Source: Caballeronia sp. dw_276 (GTDB lineage: Bacteria; Pseudomonadota; Gammaproteobacteria; Burkholderiales; Burkholderiaceae). From it: a stretch of DNA of 64,000 nt. Shown piece by piece: positions 32,105 to 40,864 of this stretch. Position 1 is the first letter of the stretch; every line of letters starts with the position of its first letter. Position numbers and translations under genes: made by a program. Location: the NCBI RefSeq assembly GCF_018449635.1, contig NZ_JAAVUV010000006.1, positions 310,001 through 374,000 of the forward strand, given 5' to 3'. The notes beneath the pieces are model-generated. The model worked only from the letters and a program-made list of their open reading frames with translations, had not been told where the DNA came from and ran no database searches.

Positions 32105-32809
32105 ATGTCCGATAAACATTTGTCGAGCCAATTCGATGCCGATCTGAACGCGGTTTCGTCGAAGGTGCTGGAAATGGGCGGCTTGGTCGAGTCGCAAATC
32201 ATCAACGCCATGCAGGCGCTGAATGCGTTCGACATCGATATTGCCGACAAGGTGATTCTCGCCGAGCAGCGCCTGAACACCATGGAAGTCGAGATCGACG
32301 AGGAATGCAGCAATATCATCGCGCGCCGTCAGCCGGCTGCGCGTGACCTGCGTTTGCTGATGGCGATATCGAAGACGATCACGAACCTCGAACGCGCCGG
32401 CGACGAAGCCGAGAAAATCGCCAAGCGTGTGAAGCGGATCAACGAAGACGGCATGGGCCGCAACGTCAATATTGCGGAAATCAAGTTGTCGGGTGAAATG
32501 GCGGTGTCCATCTTGCGCCGTGCGCTCGATGCATTTGCGCGCCTCGATACGGTTGCCGCAGCTCAGATCGTGCGCGACGATAAAGCCATCGACGAAGAAT
32601 TCCGCGCATTCGTGCGCAAGCTCGTGACATACATGATGGAAGATCCGCGCATGATTTCAGCGGGACTCGACTATTTGTTCATCGCAAAAGCGGTCGAACG
32701 AATTGGCGATCACGCGAAGAACATTGCCGAATTCATTATTTACATTGTGAAGGGTACGGATGTCCGCCATGTGTCGCGCGATCAGCTTGAGCGCGAAGCA
32801 CTGAGCTGA
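32105..32809 (+). CDS. phoU: Phosphate signalling protein PhoU
   Basis: PhoU mediates repression of PhoR by the Pst transporter when phosphate is plentiful. The 234-residue protein is all-helical with two PhoU repeats. Each has the metal-binding E/DxxxD-type motif, seen as NLERAGDEAEKIA near residue 98 and AVERIGDHAKNIAEF near residue 200. AGGAG precedes the ATG. It lies in the classic place between pstB and phoB. Confidence 0.96.
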   Translation: MSDKHLSSQFDADLNAVSSKVLEMGGLVESQIINAMQALNAFDIDIADKVILAEQRLNTMEVEIDEECSNIIARRQPAARDLRLLMAISKTITNLERAGDEAEKIAKRVKRINEDGMGRNVNIAEIKLSGEMAVSILRRALDAFARLDTVAAAQIVRDDKAIDEEFRAFVRKLVTYMMEDPRMISAGLDYLFIAKAVERIGDHAKNIAEFIIYIVKGTDVRHVSRDQLEREALS

Positions 32810-32871
32810 AGTTTTCAGTTAGTCCCTACAGCCGTTAATCAACTTACGCGAAGAAGGTTACAGAGGTGCCG

Positions 32872-33579
32872 ATGCCCAGCAGCATTCTCGTTATAGAAGA
32901 CGAACCCGCGATTTCCGAATTGATTTCGGTGAATCTGCAACACGCGGGCCATTGCCCCATTCGTGCTTATAACGCGGAACAGGCGCAAAACCTGATCAGC
33001 GACGTATTGCCGGACCTGGTGCTTCTCGACTGGATGTTGCCGGGTAAATCCGGCATCGCCTTTGCTCGGGAATTACGCGGCAATGAACGCACGAAGCACA
33101 TCCCGATCATCATGCTCACCGCCCGCGGCGACGAGCAGGACAAAGTGCTCGGACTCGAAATCGGCGCGGACGATTACGTGACCAAACCGTTTTCTCCCAA
33201 AGAGCTGATGGCGCGGATCAAGGCGGTGTTGCGCCGGCGTGCGCCACAACTGACGGAAGACGTGGTGGCCATCAACGGCTTGCGGCTCGATCCTGCGACG
33301 CATCGGGTGGCAGCGCACGCGAACGGCCATCCCGACGATATCAAGCTCGACCTCGGTCCGACCGAGTTCCGTTTGCTGCATTTTTTCATGACGCACCCGG
33401 AACGCGTGCACAGCCGTACGCAATTGCTCGATCAGGTATGGGGCGATCACGTGTTCGTGGAAGAACGGACGGTGGACGTGCATATCAAGCGTTTGCGGGC
33501 GGCTTTAAAGCCCGCCGGCTGCGATGCTATGATTGAAACAGTTCGTGGCAGCGGCTACAGGCTGGCCAAGAGCGCTTGA
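32872..33579 (+). CDS. phoB: Phosphate regulon response regulator PhoB
   Basis: PhoB binds Pho boxes when phosphorylated by PhoR. The 235-residue protein has a receiver domain (acidic pair Glu9/Asp10, phospho-acceptor Asp53 in LLDWM, Lys105 in TKPF) and an OmpR-type winged helix with RTVDVHIKRLR as the recognition helix and GSGYRL at the wing. The ATG at 32872 follows AGAGG by six bases; a GTG six bases earlier is the alternative. No Pho box was found immediately upstream, so it probably relies on read-through from pst. Confidence 0.96.
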   Translation: MPSSILVIEDEPAISELISVNLQHAGHCPIRAYNAEQAQNLISDVLPDLVLLDWMLPGKSGIAFARELRGNERTKHIPIIMLTARGDEQDKVLGLEIGADDYVTKPFSPKELMARIKAVLRRRAPQLTEDVVAINGLRLDPATHRVAAHANGHPDDIKLDLGPTEFRLLHFFMTHPERVHSRTQLLDQVWGDHVFVEERTVDVHIKRLRAALKPAGCDAMIETVRGSGYRLAKSA

Positions 33580-33661
33580 TCCGCGCGCTCGTGTAGTGCA
33601 TGAAACCCGCGACCAATAGGGGTCGTGGGCTCGCGTGGCAATAATCTCGATCCGCTAACTC

Positions 33662-34975
33662 ATGAATATCATCTGGACGCGGTCACTCGTGTCCCTCGCG
33701 CTACTCGCGATATTGAGCGTGATCGTTGGTGCGCTGTTTGGTTTGCGCATCGCGTTATGTTTTGCGCTCGTCATGCTCGTCCTGCAAGCCTTGTTCACCA
33801 CCTTCCATACGCAACGCCTCTGGCGCCTGCTGGACGCGCCTGTTTATGGGGAAGTGCCAAGCGCGCCGGGCGTATGGGGCGAGATCTATTATCGTCTGCA
33901 TAAGCTTGCGAAGCGCTGGCACGCGCAAGTGCGTCAGGTCGAGCAGCAGCATTCGCGCTTTATCCAGGGCATTCAGGCTTCGCCAAATGGCGTGGCCATG
34001 CTCGACGATACCGATCAGATCGAATGGTGCAATGCCATCGCTGAAACGCATTTCGGACTCGATGCAAAACGCGACCTGCGCCAGCATATAACCCACCTTG
34101 TACGTCAGCCCGATTTTGTCCGGTATCTGGCTTCGCAGCATTACGAAGAAGTGCTGGTCATGCGCGGAATGGGTTTGAACCGGCAGCATGTTTTGTCGGT
34201 GCAGATATTCCCTTACGGTGAAAATCGGAAGCTGATTCTCACGCAGGACATCACCGAGCTTGAAAGAACGGACTCCATGCGGCGCGATTTCGTCGCGAAC
34301 GTTTCGCATGAGTTGAAGACGCCATTGACCGTGTTGTCGGGCTTTCTCGAAACCATGCGGGAGATTCCTCTCAACGAAGCGGACCGCGCGCGGTATCTGG
34401 AAATGATGGAGCAGCAATCGGCGCGGATGCAGAACATCGTGCGCGATCTGCTGGTGCTCGCGAATCTAGAAGGCGATGGCAAACCGCCCAGCGACGACGT
34501 GCTAGATATGCGCGCCGTACTGCGTCACCTTGAAGAAGACGCCGAGAATTTATCGAGCGGCCGGCACAGGATCACGTTCAACGTCGATGAAGCGCTGACC
34601 GTGTCCGGTTCCGAAACGGAGATTGTCAGTGCGCTCGCCAATCTGGTGACGAACGCAATTCGATACACCCCGGATGGCGGCACCATCGATGTCACGTGGC
34701 AACGCGTGCGTGACCGCGCGGTGTTTTCGGTGCGTGACAGCGGACTTGGCATACCGGCCGAACATATTCCGCGTTTGACCGAGCGGTTTTATCGCGTGGA
34801 TAGAAGCCGGTCGCGCGATACCGGCGGTACCGGTCTTGGTCTTGCGATCGTCAAGCACGTATTGCAGCGCCACCACGCAGACCTGGAGATCAAAAGCGAG
34901 GAAGGGCGTGGCAGCACGTTCCTGGTGAAGTTTCCGGCCGCGCGTACGTCGCTGAGGAAGTCGATCGCGGCCTGA
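33662..34975 (+). CDS. phoR: Phosphate regulon sensor kinase PhoR
   Basis: PhoR is the membrane histidine kinase that phosphorylates PhoB under phosphate limitation and dephosphorylates it when signalled by Pst/PhoU. The 437-residue protein has two N-terminal helices (about 9-45), a charged linker, a PAS domain (about 97-200), the H-box NVSHELKTPL with His216, and an ATPase domain with N box NLVTNAIRY, G1 DSGLGIP, and G2 GGTGLGLAIVKH. It ends five bases before the convergent ppk stop. Confidence 0.96.
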   Translation: MNIIWTRSLVSLALLAILSVIVGALFGLRIALCFALVMLVLQALFTTFHTQRLWRLLDAPVYGEVPSAPGVWGEIYYRLHKLAKRWHAQVRQVEQQHSRFIQGIQASPNGVAMLDDTDQIEWCNAIAETHFGLDAKRDLRQHITHLVRQPDFVRYLASQHYEEVLVMRGMGLNRQHVLSVQIFPYGENRKLILTQDITELERTDSMRRDFVANVSHELKTPLTVLSGFLETMREIPLNEADRARYLEMMEQQSARMQNIVRDLLVLANLEGDGKPPSDDVLDMRAVLRHLEEDAENLSSGRHRITFNVDEALTVSGSETEIVSALANLVTNAIRYTPDGGTIDVTWQRVRDRAVFSVRDSGLGIPAEHIPRLTERFYRVDRSRSRDTGGTGLGLAIVKHVLQRHHADLEIKSEEGRGSTFLVKFPAARTSLRKSIAA

Positions 34976-34980
34976 ACCGG

Positions 34981-37044
34981 TCAGGAGCAGAACTTCGTCA
35001 GCAAACCAAGTTGCGCGTTGCGCATGGATTTGCCCGGCCGCCGCCGCCGATAATGTCCATCGCTTTGCATGAGCCACGCGGACTGGTTATCGCCGAGAAA
35101 GGCTGACAAACCTTCCGCAATGACTCGCCGTTTCAGGCGCCGGTCGTTCACGGGAAACGCCACTTCCACACGCCTGAAGAAGTTGCGATCCATCCAGTCG
35201 GCGCTCGACAAATAGACATTCTCCTTGCCGCCCGCGTAGAAATAAAAGATGCGGTGATGCTCGAGAAAACGCCCGACAATCGAGCGCACGGTAATGTTCT
35301 CGGATAAGTCTTCCACGCCCGGTTTCAGCGCACACACGCCGCGCACGATCAAGTCGATCTTCACGCCCGCTTGCGAGGCTTCGTATAAAGCGGCGATCAC
35401 GGTGGGTTCGAGCAGCGCGTTCATCTTGGCGACAATCCGCGCCTTCCTGCCGGCACGTGCGTTTTCGGCTTCAACGCGAATCGCTTCCATGAGGTTCGGA
35501 TGCAGCGTGAACGGCGCTTGCCAAAGTTGATGCAGACGCAGCTCGCCGCCAATGCCCGTGAGTTGCTGGAACACGTGATGCACGTCTTCGCAGACTTCCT
35601 GATTCGACGTCATCATGCCGAAATCGGTATAAAGGCGCGCGGTGCGTGGGTGATAGTTCCCGGTACCAAGATGCGCATAACGCCTGAGCATCATCTTGCC
35701 GTTCTGCAGTACGCGCCGCACGATCAGCATCATCTTCGCGTGGCATTTATGGCCGACCACCCCATAGACCACATGCGCGCCGACGGCCTCGAGTTGCGAG
35801 GCCCAGTTGATGTTCGTCTCTTCGTCGAAGCGCGCAAGCAGCTCGACCACCACAGTCACTTCCTTGCCGTTGCGCGCCGCTTGCATCAGCGCGTCCATCA
35901 ACGGTGAATCCGTTCCCGTGCGATAGATCGTCTGCTTGATCGCGACGACTTGCGGGTCCTTTGCGGCCTGAAGCAATAACTCCAGGACGGGCTGGAAGCT
36001 CTCGTAGGGATGATGCAGAAGCACATCGCCTTTATCGATGACATCGAAGAGGTTGGACGCGTTTGCGATCACGCTCGGTACAGCGGGAATATGCGGCACG
36101 AACTTGAGGTCGGGACGATCGACCATCTCGGGCAACTGCATCAAACGCACGAGGTTCACCGGCCCGCTCACGCGATAACAATCGCGGTCATTCAGCTCGC
36201 TCTCGTCCAGGAGCCTGCGAATCATATGCGGCGGCGTTTCCGCCGACACTTCCAGGCGCACCGCATTGCCCAGATGCCGCGCCGGCAATTCACCTTGCAG
36301 CGCGACGCGAAGGTTGGTGATTTCGTCTTCATCGACGAACAATTCGCTATTGCGCGTGATGCGAAACTGGTTGCAACTGCGCACGACCAGATGCGGAAAC
36401 AGCTGGTCCACGAAGCGCTGCATCAACGAGCTCAGCAGCACGAACCCGTGCGGATATCCCGACAGCGCCTCAGGCATGCGCACGAGCCGGGGCAGGGCGC
36501 GCGGCGCCTGCACGATACCCATCACCGCCTGGCGTCCGAACGCGTCCTTGCCTTCCAGTTCGATGACAAAGTTCAGGCTCTTGTTCAGCACGCGTGGAAA
36601 CGGATGCGCGGGATCGAGCCCGATTGGCGTCAGCACCGGCAGCAACTCGTTATGAAAATAGTCGCGCGCCCAGTCGGTCTGTGCTTCGGTCCAGGACTCG
36701 ACGCCATGAAAATAGATGCCCTCGCTTTCGAGCGCGGGATAAACGCTGTCCTGCAGCATTGCGTACTGCTGATGCACCAGCCTGTGCGCACGCTCGACCA
36801 CGAGGTCATACACGTGCTGCAGCGACATGCCATCGGGCGAAAGCGAGCCGGGGTTGTCGCGCATCTGCTCCTGCATGCCGGCCATGCGGACTTCGAAAAA
36901 CTCATCGAGATTGCTGCTGGTGATGCAGATGAAACGGAGTCGTTCGAGCAGGGGGACGGCGGTATCGGCGGCTTGCGACAATACGCGTTCGTTGAAGCCC
37001 AGAATGCCCAGTTCGCGGTTCAGAATGGGATAGCGGTTGGACAT
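34981..37044 (-). CDS. ppk: Polyphosphate kinase 1
   Basis: Ppk1 polymerises the gamma phosphate of ATP into polyphosphate at the inner membrane face. The 687-residue protein has the N-terminal LNRELGILGFNERVL segment, a long helical region, and two PLD-like catalytic domains. The autophosphorylated His is in the YAHLGTGNYH motif and the second conserved His is in GHKCHAKMML. It is divergent from ppx rather than in a ppk-ppx operon as in E. coli. A candidate Pho box lies 63 bases upstream of the ATG. Confidence 0.96.
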   Translation of the reverse strand: MSNRYPILNRELGILGFNERVLSQAADTAVPLLERLRFICITSSNLDEFFEVRMAGMQEQMRDNPGSLSPDGMSLQHVYDLVVERAHRLVHQQYAMLQDSVYPALESEGIYFHGVESWTEAQTDWARDYFHNELLPVLTPIGLDPAHPFPRVLNKSLNFVIELEGKDAFGRQAVMGIVQAPRALPRLVRMPEALSGYPHGFVLLSSLMQRFVDQLFPHLVVRSCNQFRITRNSELFVDEDEITNLRVALQGELPARHLGNAVRLEVSAETPPHMIRRLLDESELNDRDCYRVSGPVNLVRLMQLPEMVDRPDLKFVPHIPAVPSVIANASNLFDVIDKGDVLLHHPYESFQPVLELLLQAAKDPQVVAIKQTIYRTGTDSPLMDALMQAARNGKEVTVVVELLARFDEETNINWASQLEAVGAHVVYGVVGHKCHAKMMLIVRRVLQNGKMMLRRYAHLGTGNYHPRTARLYTDFGMMTSNQEVCEDVHHVFQQLTGIGGELRLHQLWQAPFTLHPNLMEAIRVEAENARAGRKARIVAKMNALLEPTVIAALYEASQAGVKIDLIVRGVCALKPGVEDLSENITVRSIVGRFLEHHRIFYFYAGGKENVYLSSADWMDRNFFRRVEVAFPVNDRRLKRRVIAEGLSAFLGDNQSAWLMQSDGHYRRRRPGKSMRNAQLGLLTKFCS

Positions 37045-37358
37045 CGGTATTAAAAGCGCTCAGAAAAACAGAATGTGCAAGGATCGCCCGGAATGAATCA
37101 CAATATGATGACGTTTTCGTGAAATCGTAATGTCACGAATTTAACGCAGGGCACGCGTAAGGTCGACCCTGGCGATATTCGCCCGGACACGCCTCAAAAT
37201 CGATTTATCCTCTTTGTTTGTTTCATTTGCTTTTCGCCAGACCAGCACGCCGGTCCGCTTGGAATTAAAATTGGCGCGCTGCGGAACGCATGCACATTGT
37301 TTGCGCGCCCGGACTTGCAAGCGAATGCAGGAACAACCCTACGGAACCTAAAAAATCG
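37045..37358. other. Divergent ppk/ppx control region
   Basis: The 314 bases hold the Pho box facing ppk (37108-37136). Towards ppx only a -10-like TAAAAT at 37266-37271 is seen, without a matching -35. No gene is apparent. Confidence 0.5.
37108..37136 (-). promoter_or_regulatory. Candidate Pho box for ppk
   Basis: Read on the minus strand, three half-sites at exact 11-base spacing are GTGACAT, ATTTCAC and ACGTCAT, against the consensus CTGTCAT/C. The last ends 63 bases before the ppk ATG. A -10 at the expected place is weak (3 of 6). The spacing pattern matches the pstS box. Confidence 0.55.
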
Positions 37359-38882
37359 ATGGTCAACTCACCTCATCTTTTGGCAGCCGTAGATCTTGGA
37401 TCGAACAGCTTCAGGCTGATCGTCGGACGCGTTGAAGAAACGCCGTCGGGCAGCCCGATCTATCAGGTCGACGCACTGCGCGAACCCGTGCGTCTCGCGG
37501 CCGGCCTGTCACGCGACAAATATCTCGATCGCGCCTCGCAACTGCGCGGCTGGGACGCGCTGAAACGTTTTGGCGAACGGCTGCGCGACTTTCATCCCGA
37601 TCACGTGCGCGCCGTTGCAACCAACGCGCTGCGCGTAGCCAAGAACGCCGAGGAGTTTCTTGCCGAGGCGCAGAACGCACTTGGGTTTCCCATCGAAGTG
37701 ATTGCCGGGCGCGAGGAAGCGCGCCTGATCTATGCAGGCGCCGCACACTCCGTGCCCGCGAGCGCCGGCAAACGGCTTGTAGTGGATATTGGCGGCGGTT
37801 CGACGGAGTTCATCATCGGCTCGCATTACACGCCCATTCATATGGAAAGCCTTTATATAGGCTGCGTGAGCCATAGCCGGCAATTCTTCGCCGCCGGCAA
37901 CGTCGATGAATACTCCATGCGCCAGGCCGAACTTGCCGCCAAGCGTGAAATTGAAATCATCTCCAGCGAATACAAGCAGACCGGCTGGGACCAGGCGATC
38001 GGTTCATCGGGCACGGCGCGGGCGCTTGCCGAGTTGATCGAAGCCAATGGTTTCAACGATCCCGGCATCACTCACGGCATCTCGCGCGGCGGCCTTGAGC
38101 GGTTGAAGAAGGCGTTGATCAAGGCCGAGAACGTGAACCGGCTGAAGCTCATTGCGCTGAAGGCCGACCGCATTCCGGTGCTTGCCGGCGGCTTGTCGAT
38201 CATGCTGGGCGTGTTCGAGGAACTGGGCATCGATTACGTCGATACCACCGACGGCGCGTTGCGTCTCGGCGTGCTTTACGACTTGCTTGGACGCACGCAG
38301 CATCAGGACATGCGTACCGTGACGGTGGAAGGGTTCAAACGTCGTTACGCGGTCGATGGCGCGCAATCGGAGCGCATCGCGGAGCTGGCGATCAGCTTCT
38401 ACGAGCAGCTCGAGGCAGGCGAATCTTCCGCCGACGCCGAACGCCGTATCGAGAACAAGATGTTCCTCGGCTGGGCCGCCGCGCTGCACGAGATCGGTCT
38501 TTCGATTTCGCATAGCGCCTATCACAAGCATTCGGCGTATATCGCGAGTCACGCCGATATGCCCGGATTTTCACGTACCGATCAGGCGCGCCTGGCGGGT
38601 CTGGTGCTGGGACATGTTGGCAAGCTCGGCAAGCTGTCGCACGCGCGCGATGTCGACTGGACGCTGCTGTTTTGCCTGCGGCTCGCGGCGTTGCTGTGCA
38701 GGAGACGAGCCGACGTGGGCTTGCCGGCCATCGAGGTCACGGCAACAAACGGCGGTTTCGACGTAAAGCTGCCCAACGACTGGGTCTCGCTGAACCCGCT
38801 GACCGACTATAGCCTCGTGCAGGAGGCGGCCGAGTGGGAGAAGATCGGCAAGCCGTATCGGGTGGTTTATACGGGGGTTTGA
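37359..38882 (+). CDS. ppx: Exopolyphosphatase (Ppx/GppA family)
   Basis: Ppx releases phosphate from polyphosphate ends; GppA relatives also hydrolyse pppGpp. The 507-residue protein has the ASKHA phosphatase core: AAVDLGSNSFRL, VRAVATNALR, catalytic-region EEARLIYAG, VVDIGGGSTEF and IGSSGTARAL, and a C-terminal HD-like helical domain from about residue 320. The Met at 37359 puts the first motif at residue 10 as usual; an upstream in-frame ATG at 37290 would add 23 unrelated residues. It stops 19 bases before the convergent acyltransferase. Confidence 0.94.
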   Translation: MVNSPHLLAAVDLGSNSFRLIVGRVEETPSGSPIYQVDALREPVRLAAGLSRDKYLDRASQLRGWDALKRFGERLRDFHPDHVRAVATNALRVAKNAEEFLAEAQNALGFPIEVIAGREEARLIYAGAAHSVPASAGKRLVVDIGGGSTEFIIGSHYTPIHMESLYIGCVSHSRQFFAAGNVDEYSMRQAELAAKREIEIISSEYKQTGWDQAIGSSGTARALAELIEANGFNDPGITHGISRGGLERLKKALIKAENVNRLKLIALKADRIPVLAGGLSIMLGVFEELGIDYVDTTDGALRLGVLYDLLGRTQHQDMRTVTVEGFKRRYAVDGAQSERIAELAISFYEQLEAGESSADAERRIENKMFLGWAAALHEIGLSISHSAYHKHSAYIASHADMPGFSRTDQARLAGLVLGHVGKLGKLSHARDVDWTLLFCLRLAALLCRRRADVGLPAIEVTATNGGFDVKLPNDWVSLNPLTDYSLVQEAAEWEKIGKPYRVVYTGV

Positions 38883-38901
38883 TTCCGGAGGTGCGCAGCG
38901 G

Positions 38902-39708
38902 TCAGTCAGCCATGAAATGCCGCGCGTACCGTTCGTTGATATCGCACAGGCGCAGCAAGGTCAGGAAATCGGCCGTGTTGAAATCCGGGTCCCAGGCCGG
39001 TGCGCCACAAATCTTCGCGCCAAGGCGCAAATAGCCTTTGACCAGCGGCGGCGGCGCGACCTTCGCGCCCGTGCGCAATTCCTGCACTGGCAGCGGCGTG
39101 TGCGCGAACGCGCGGTATTCGAGCGCCGTCAACGCGTCCTTCTCCATTCCATCGAAAAGATCGGCGGCGTAGTGGCCGCCATCGGCCATCGATACGCTCG
39201 CGCAGCCCAGCATGGTCTCGTAGCCGTTCTGCTTCATGTACGCGGCGAGCCCGCCCCATAACGACATGATGACCGCGCCGCTGCGGTAATCGGCATGCAC
39301 GCACGAGCGGCCGACTTCGACGAGTTTCGGGCGCAGATGGGCCAGGCGCGAGACATCGAATTCACTCTCGGCGTAGAGGCGGCCTGCGCGTGCGGCCTGA
39401 TGCGGGGGCAACACGCGGTACGTGCCGACGACCTTCAGCGTGTCCAGGTCGCGGACCAGAAGGTGGTCGCAGAAGGCGTCGAATGCATCGACGTCGAGGC
39501 CCGCCGGACCTTTCAACTGGGCGCCCATTTCGTCGGCAAACACACGGTAGCGCAGTCGCTGGGCCTCGCGGAGTTCGGCTTCGGAATGCGCCCACGATAC
39601 CCGCAGCCTGTGCTGCGCCGTCACCGTTTCGGCCGCACGGGGCAAGCGGTCGGAGCCGCCTACACCATTCGATGGGTTCACGAAAGCGTGCATCGTCGAT
39701 TCCTGCAT
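38902..39708 (-). CDS. OlsB-like GNAT N-acyltransferase (probable ornithine lipid synthesis)
   Basis: The 268-residue protein belongs to the acyl-ACP-dependent N-acyltransferase group (Acetyltransf_5) that includes OlsB, which makes lyso-ornithine lipid, and proteins mislabelled hemolysins. Family marks are LRYRVFADEMGA, the acidic FDAFCDHLLVRD, VVGTYRVL, EVGRSCVHADYR and a C-terminal FNTADFLTLL. The Met at 39708 is chosen: GGGGA lies six bases upstream, and a Pho-type promoter at 39755-39799 sits between this Met and the longer in-frame start at 39804. No OlsA-like O-acyltransferase is adjacent, so OlsB identity is inferred. Confidence 0.7.
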   Translation of the reverse strand: MQESTMHAFVNPSNGVGGSDRLPRAAETVTAQHRLRVSWAHSEAELREAQRLRYRVFADEMGAQLKGPAGLDVDAFDAFCDHLLVRDLDTLKVVGTYRVLPPHQAARAGRLYAESEFDVSRLAHLRPKLVEVGRSCVHADYRSGAVIMSLWGGLAAYMKQNGYETMLGCASVSMADGGHYAADLFDGMEKDALTALEYRAFAHTPLPVQELRTGAKVAPPPLVKGYLRLGAKICGAPAWDPDFNTADFLTLLRLCDINERYARHFMAD

Positions 39709-39754
39709 TGACAATCCCCAGGTGGATTTGGCTGACGTATTACCGATAGCCGAC

Positions 39755-39799
39755 AATGTAAGTTTCCCGAATGACGCTCGCATGGCATCACGGTGACGA
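39755..39799 (-). promoter_or_regulatory. Candidate Pho box and -10 for the OlsB-like gene
   Basis: On the minus strand, half-sites TCGTCAC, ATGCCAT and GCGTCAT stand at 11-base intervals (39771-39799). Ten bases after the last is TACATT (39755-39760). The 10-base gap equals that in the pstS promoter. The transcript would start near 39748, about 40 bases before the ATG at 39708. Confidence 0.6.
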
Positions 39800-39852
39800 T
39801 TCAATGAAGTGCGTGGTTTGTCTCCCTTGTCGATGCGAACCGGCGGCCGGGT

Positions 39853-40311
39853 TTAAAGCAGGTCGGGGCCGGTGACGGCGCGCAATACGATCTGGTCGTC
39901 GCCCGCGCGTGAACGTCCCTGGAACCACCAGATGCCCGCTTTCTTGATGGTCCAGCCGGCTTCCTGCCCGGTCATGAGCCAAGCCGCGACGTGTCCGAGC
40001 GTCGGCTGATGCCCGACGATCACGACCGTTTCTGCTACGCCTTTCGGCCACTGCGCGGCATCGAGCACGGCCTGCGCCGAGGCGCCCGGCGCGATTTCCT
40101 TCAGCACCTGATACCGGTCGCCGAAGGTTTCCACTGTCTGGATGGTGCGCGCGGCGGGACTGACGAGAAAGAGCGCATCGTCATCGATACGGCTTTTCAG
40201 CCATTTCGCCGCCGCTTGCGCCTGTTTGACGCCGCGTCCGGTCAACTGGCGCGCGAGGTCGCTTGCGGCCTGGTCCTCGGCTTCGGCGTGACGCCAGAGA
40301 ATAAGGTTCAT
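39853..40311 (-). CDS. sixA: SixA-type phosphohistidine phosphatase
   Basis: SixA removes phosphate from histidine on phosphotransfer proteins; in E. coli it acts on ArcB or on the nitrogen PTS. The 152-residue protein is a histidine-phosphatase fold with the catalytic RHAEAED (Arg7, His8), SPAARTIQT near residue 50 and VGHQPTLG with the second His. GGAGATATCCG precedes the ATG at 40311, fixing the start; upstream in-frame residues run into tRNA-Pro and are not coding. Confidence 0.88.
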   Translation of the reverse strand: MNLILWRHAEAEDQAASDLARQLTGRGVKQAQAAAKWLKSRIDDDALFLVSPAARTIQTVETFGDRYQVLKEIAPGASAQAVLDAAQWPKGVAETVVIVGHQPTLGHVAAWLMTGQEAGWTIKKAGIWWFQGRSRAGDDQIVLRAVTGPDLL

Positions 40312-40388
40312 CGGATATCTCCTTTTTGGGGGCTTTGAGCGTTTTCGATTGCGCCGGTATCCAGTACACGCTATAGTCTCGCTCTTGT

Positions 40389-40465
40389 CGGAGCGTAGCG
40401 CAGCCTGGTAGCGCATCTGATTTGGGATCAGAGGGTCGAAGGTTCGAATCCTTTCGCTCCGACCA
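40389..40465 (+). tRNA. tRNA-Pro (TGG)
   Basis: A 77-base cloverleaf with acceptor CGGAGCG pairing CGCTCCG and an encoded ACCA end. The anticodon arm CTGATTTGGGATCAG gives anticodon TGG. D arm and T loop (TTCGAAT) are normal. Confidence 0.97.
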
Positions 40466-40476
40466 CGTTACACATG

Positions 40477-40510
40477 AAGGGGTCACGAGTTCAACTCGCG
40501 ACCCCTTTGT
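40477..40510 (+). terminator. Terminator after tRNA-Pro
   Basis: AAGGGGTC-A-CGAGT pairs with ACTCG-C-GACCCCTT, loop TCA, followed by a short T-rich stretch. Confidence 0.75.
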
Positions 40511-40624
40511 CATTTCTGGCGCGGTTTGGTTGCTCTTTTGGGCCGTCGCATCCGGTTGCAATTCCCGATATCGTTTAATCTTCCTGCTTCATCCTCAATT
40601 CAACGAAATCTTTCCGGGCCGTCC

Positions 40625-40804
40625 ATGCCGCGCTTCGCCGTTCTGTTTGCCTGTTCCGTGCTCCTTTCCGCATGTGCCGATTCAACGCCGCATCGAGTGA
40701 TACCGCAGGATCCGCCTGACTACAAAGGCGTTCCAACGGATACCACCCCGCCCGACATGACTATCATTCCGGCCAAGCCAGCCCCGTCCGCGCAGCCGCA
40801 ATGA
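40625..40804 (+). CDS. Small predicted lipoprotein
   Basis: A 59-residue protein that I do not recognise. Residues 1-19 form a lipoprotein signal with lipobox LLSAC. The mature part is short and proline-rich (DPPDY, TTPPDM, PAKPAPS), with no fold evident. The ATG at 40625 is chosen because it places the signal at the N terminus; the frame continues upstream without a signal. The gene lies between tRNA-Pro and zur on the same strand and is likely anchored to the outer membrane. Confidence 0.6.
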   Translation: MPRFAVLFACSVLLSACADSTPHRVIPQDPPDYKGVPTDTTPPDMTIIPAKPAPSAQPQ

Positions 40805-40852
40805 TCGTCTGCATGCGGCGCGCCGGTTGCCTGCCCGAACGCCGCGGCAGCG

Positions 40853-40858
40853 TATAAT
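40853..40858 (+). promoter_or_regulatory. -10 element directly before zur
   Basis: A perfect TATAAT ends six bases before the ATG at 40865, so transcription would start at or next to the start codon, giving a leaderless mRNA. The -35 is weak (TTGCCT at 40827 with a 20-base spacer). Confidence 0.5.
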
Positions 40859-40864
40859 TTGCTC

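Noticed and set aside
32810-32871. Pho box in front of phoB
   Set aside because: No pair of CTGTCAT-like half-sites at 11-base spacing was found.
34976-34980. Terminator between phoR and ppk
   Set aside because: Only five bases separate the two convergent stops and no hairpin is visible.
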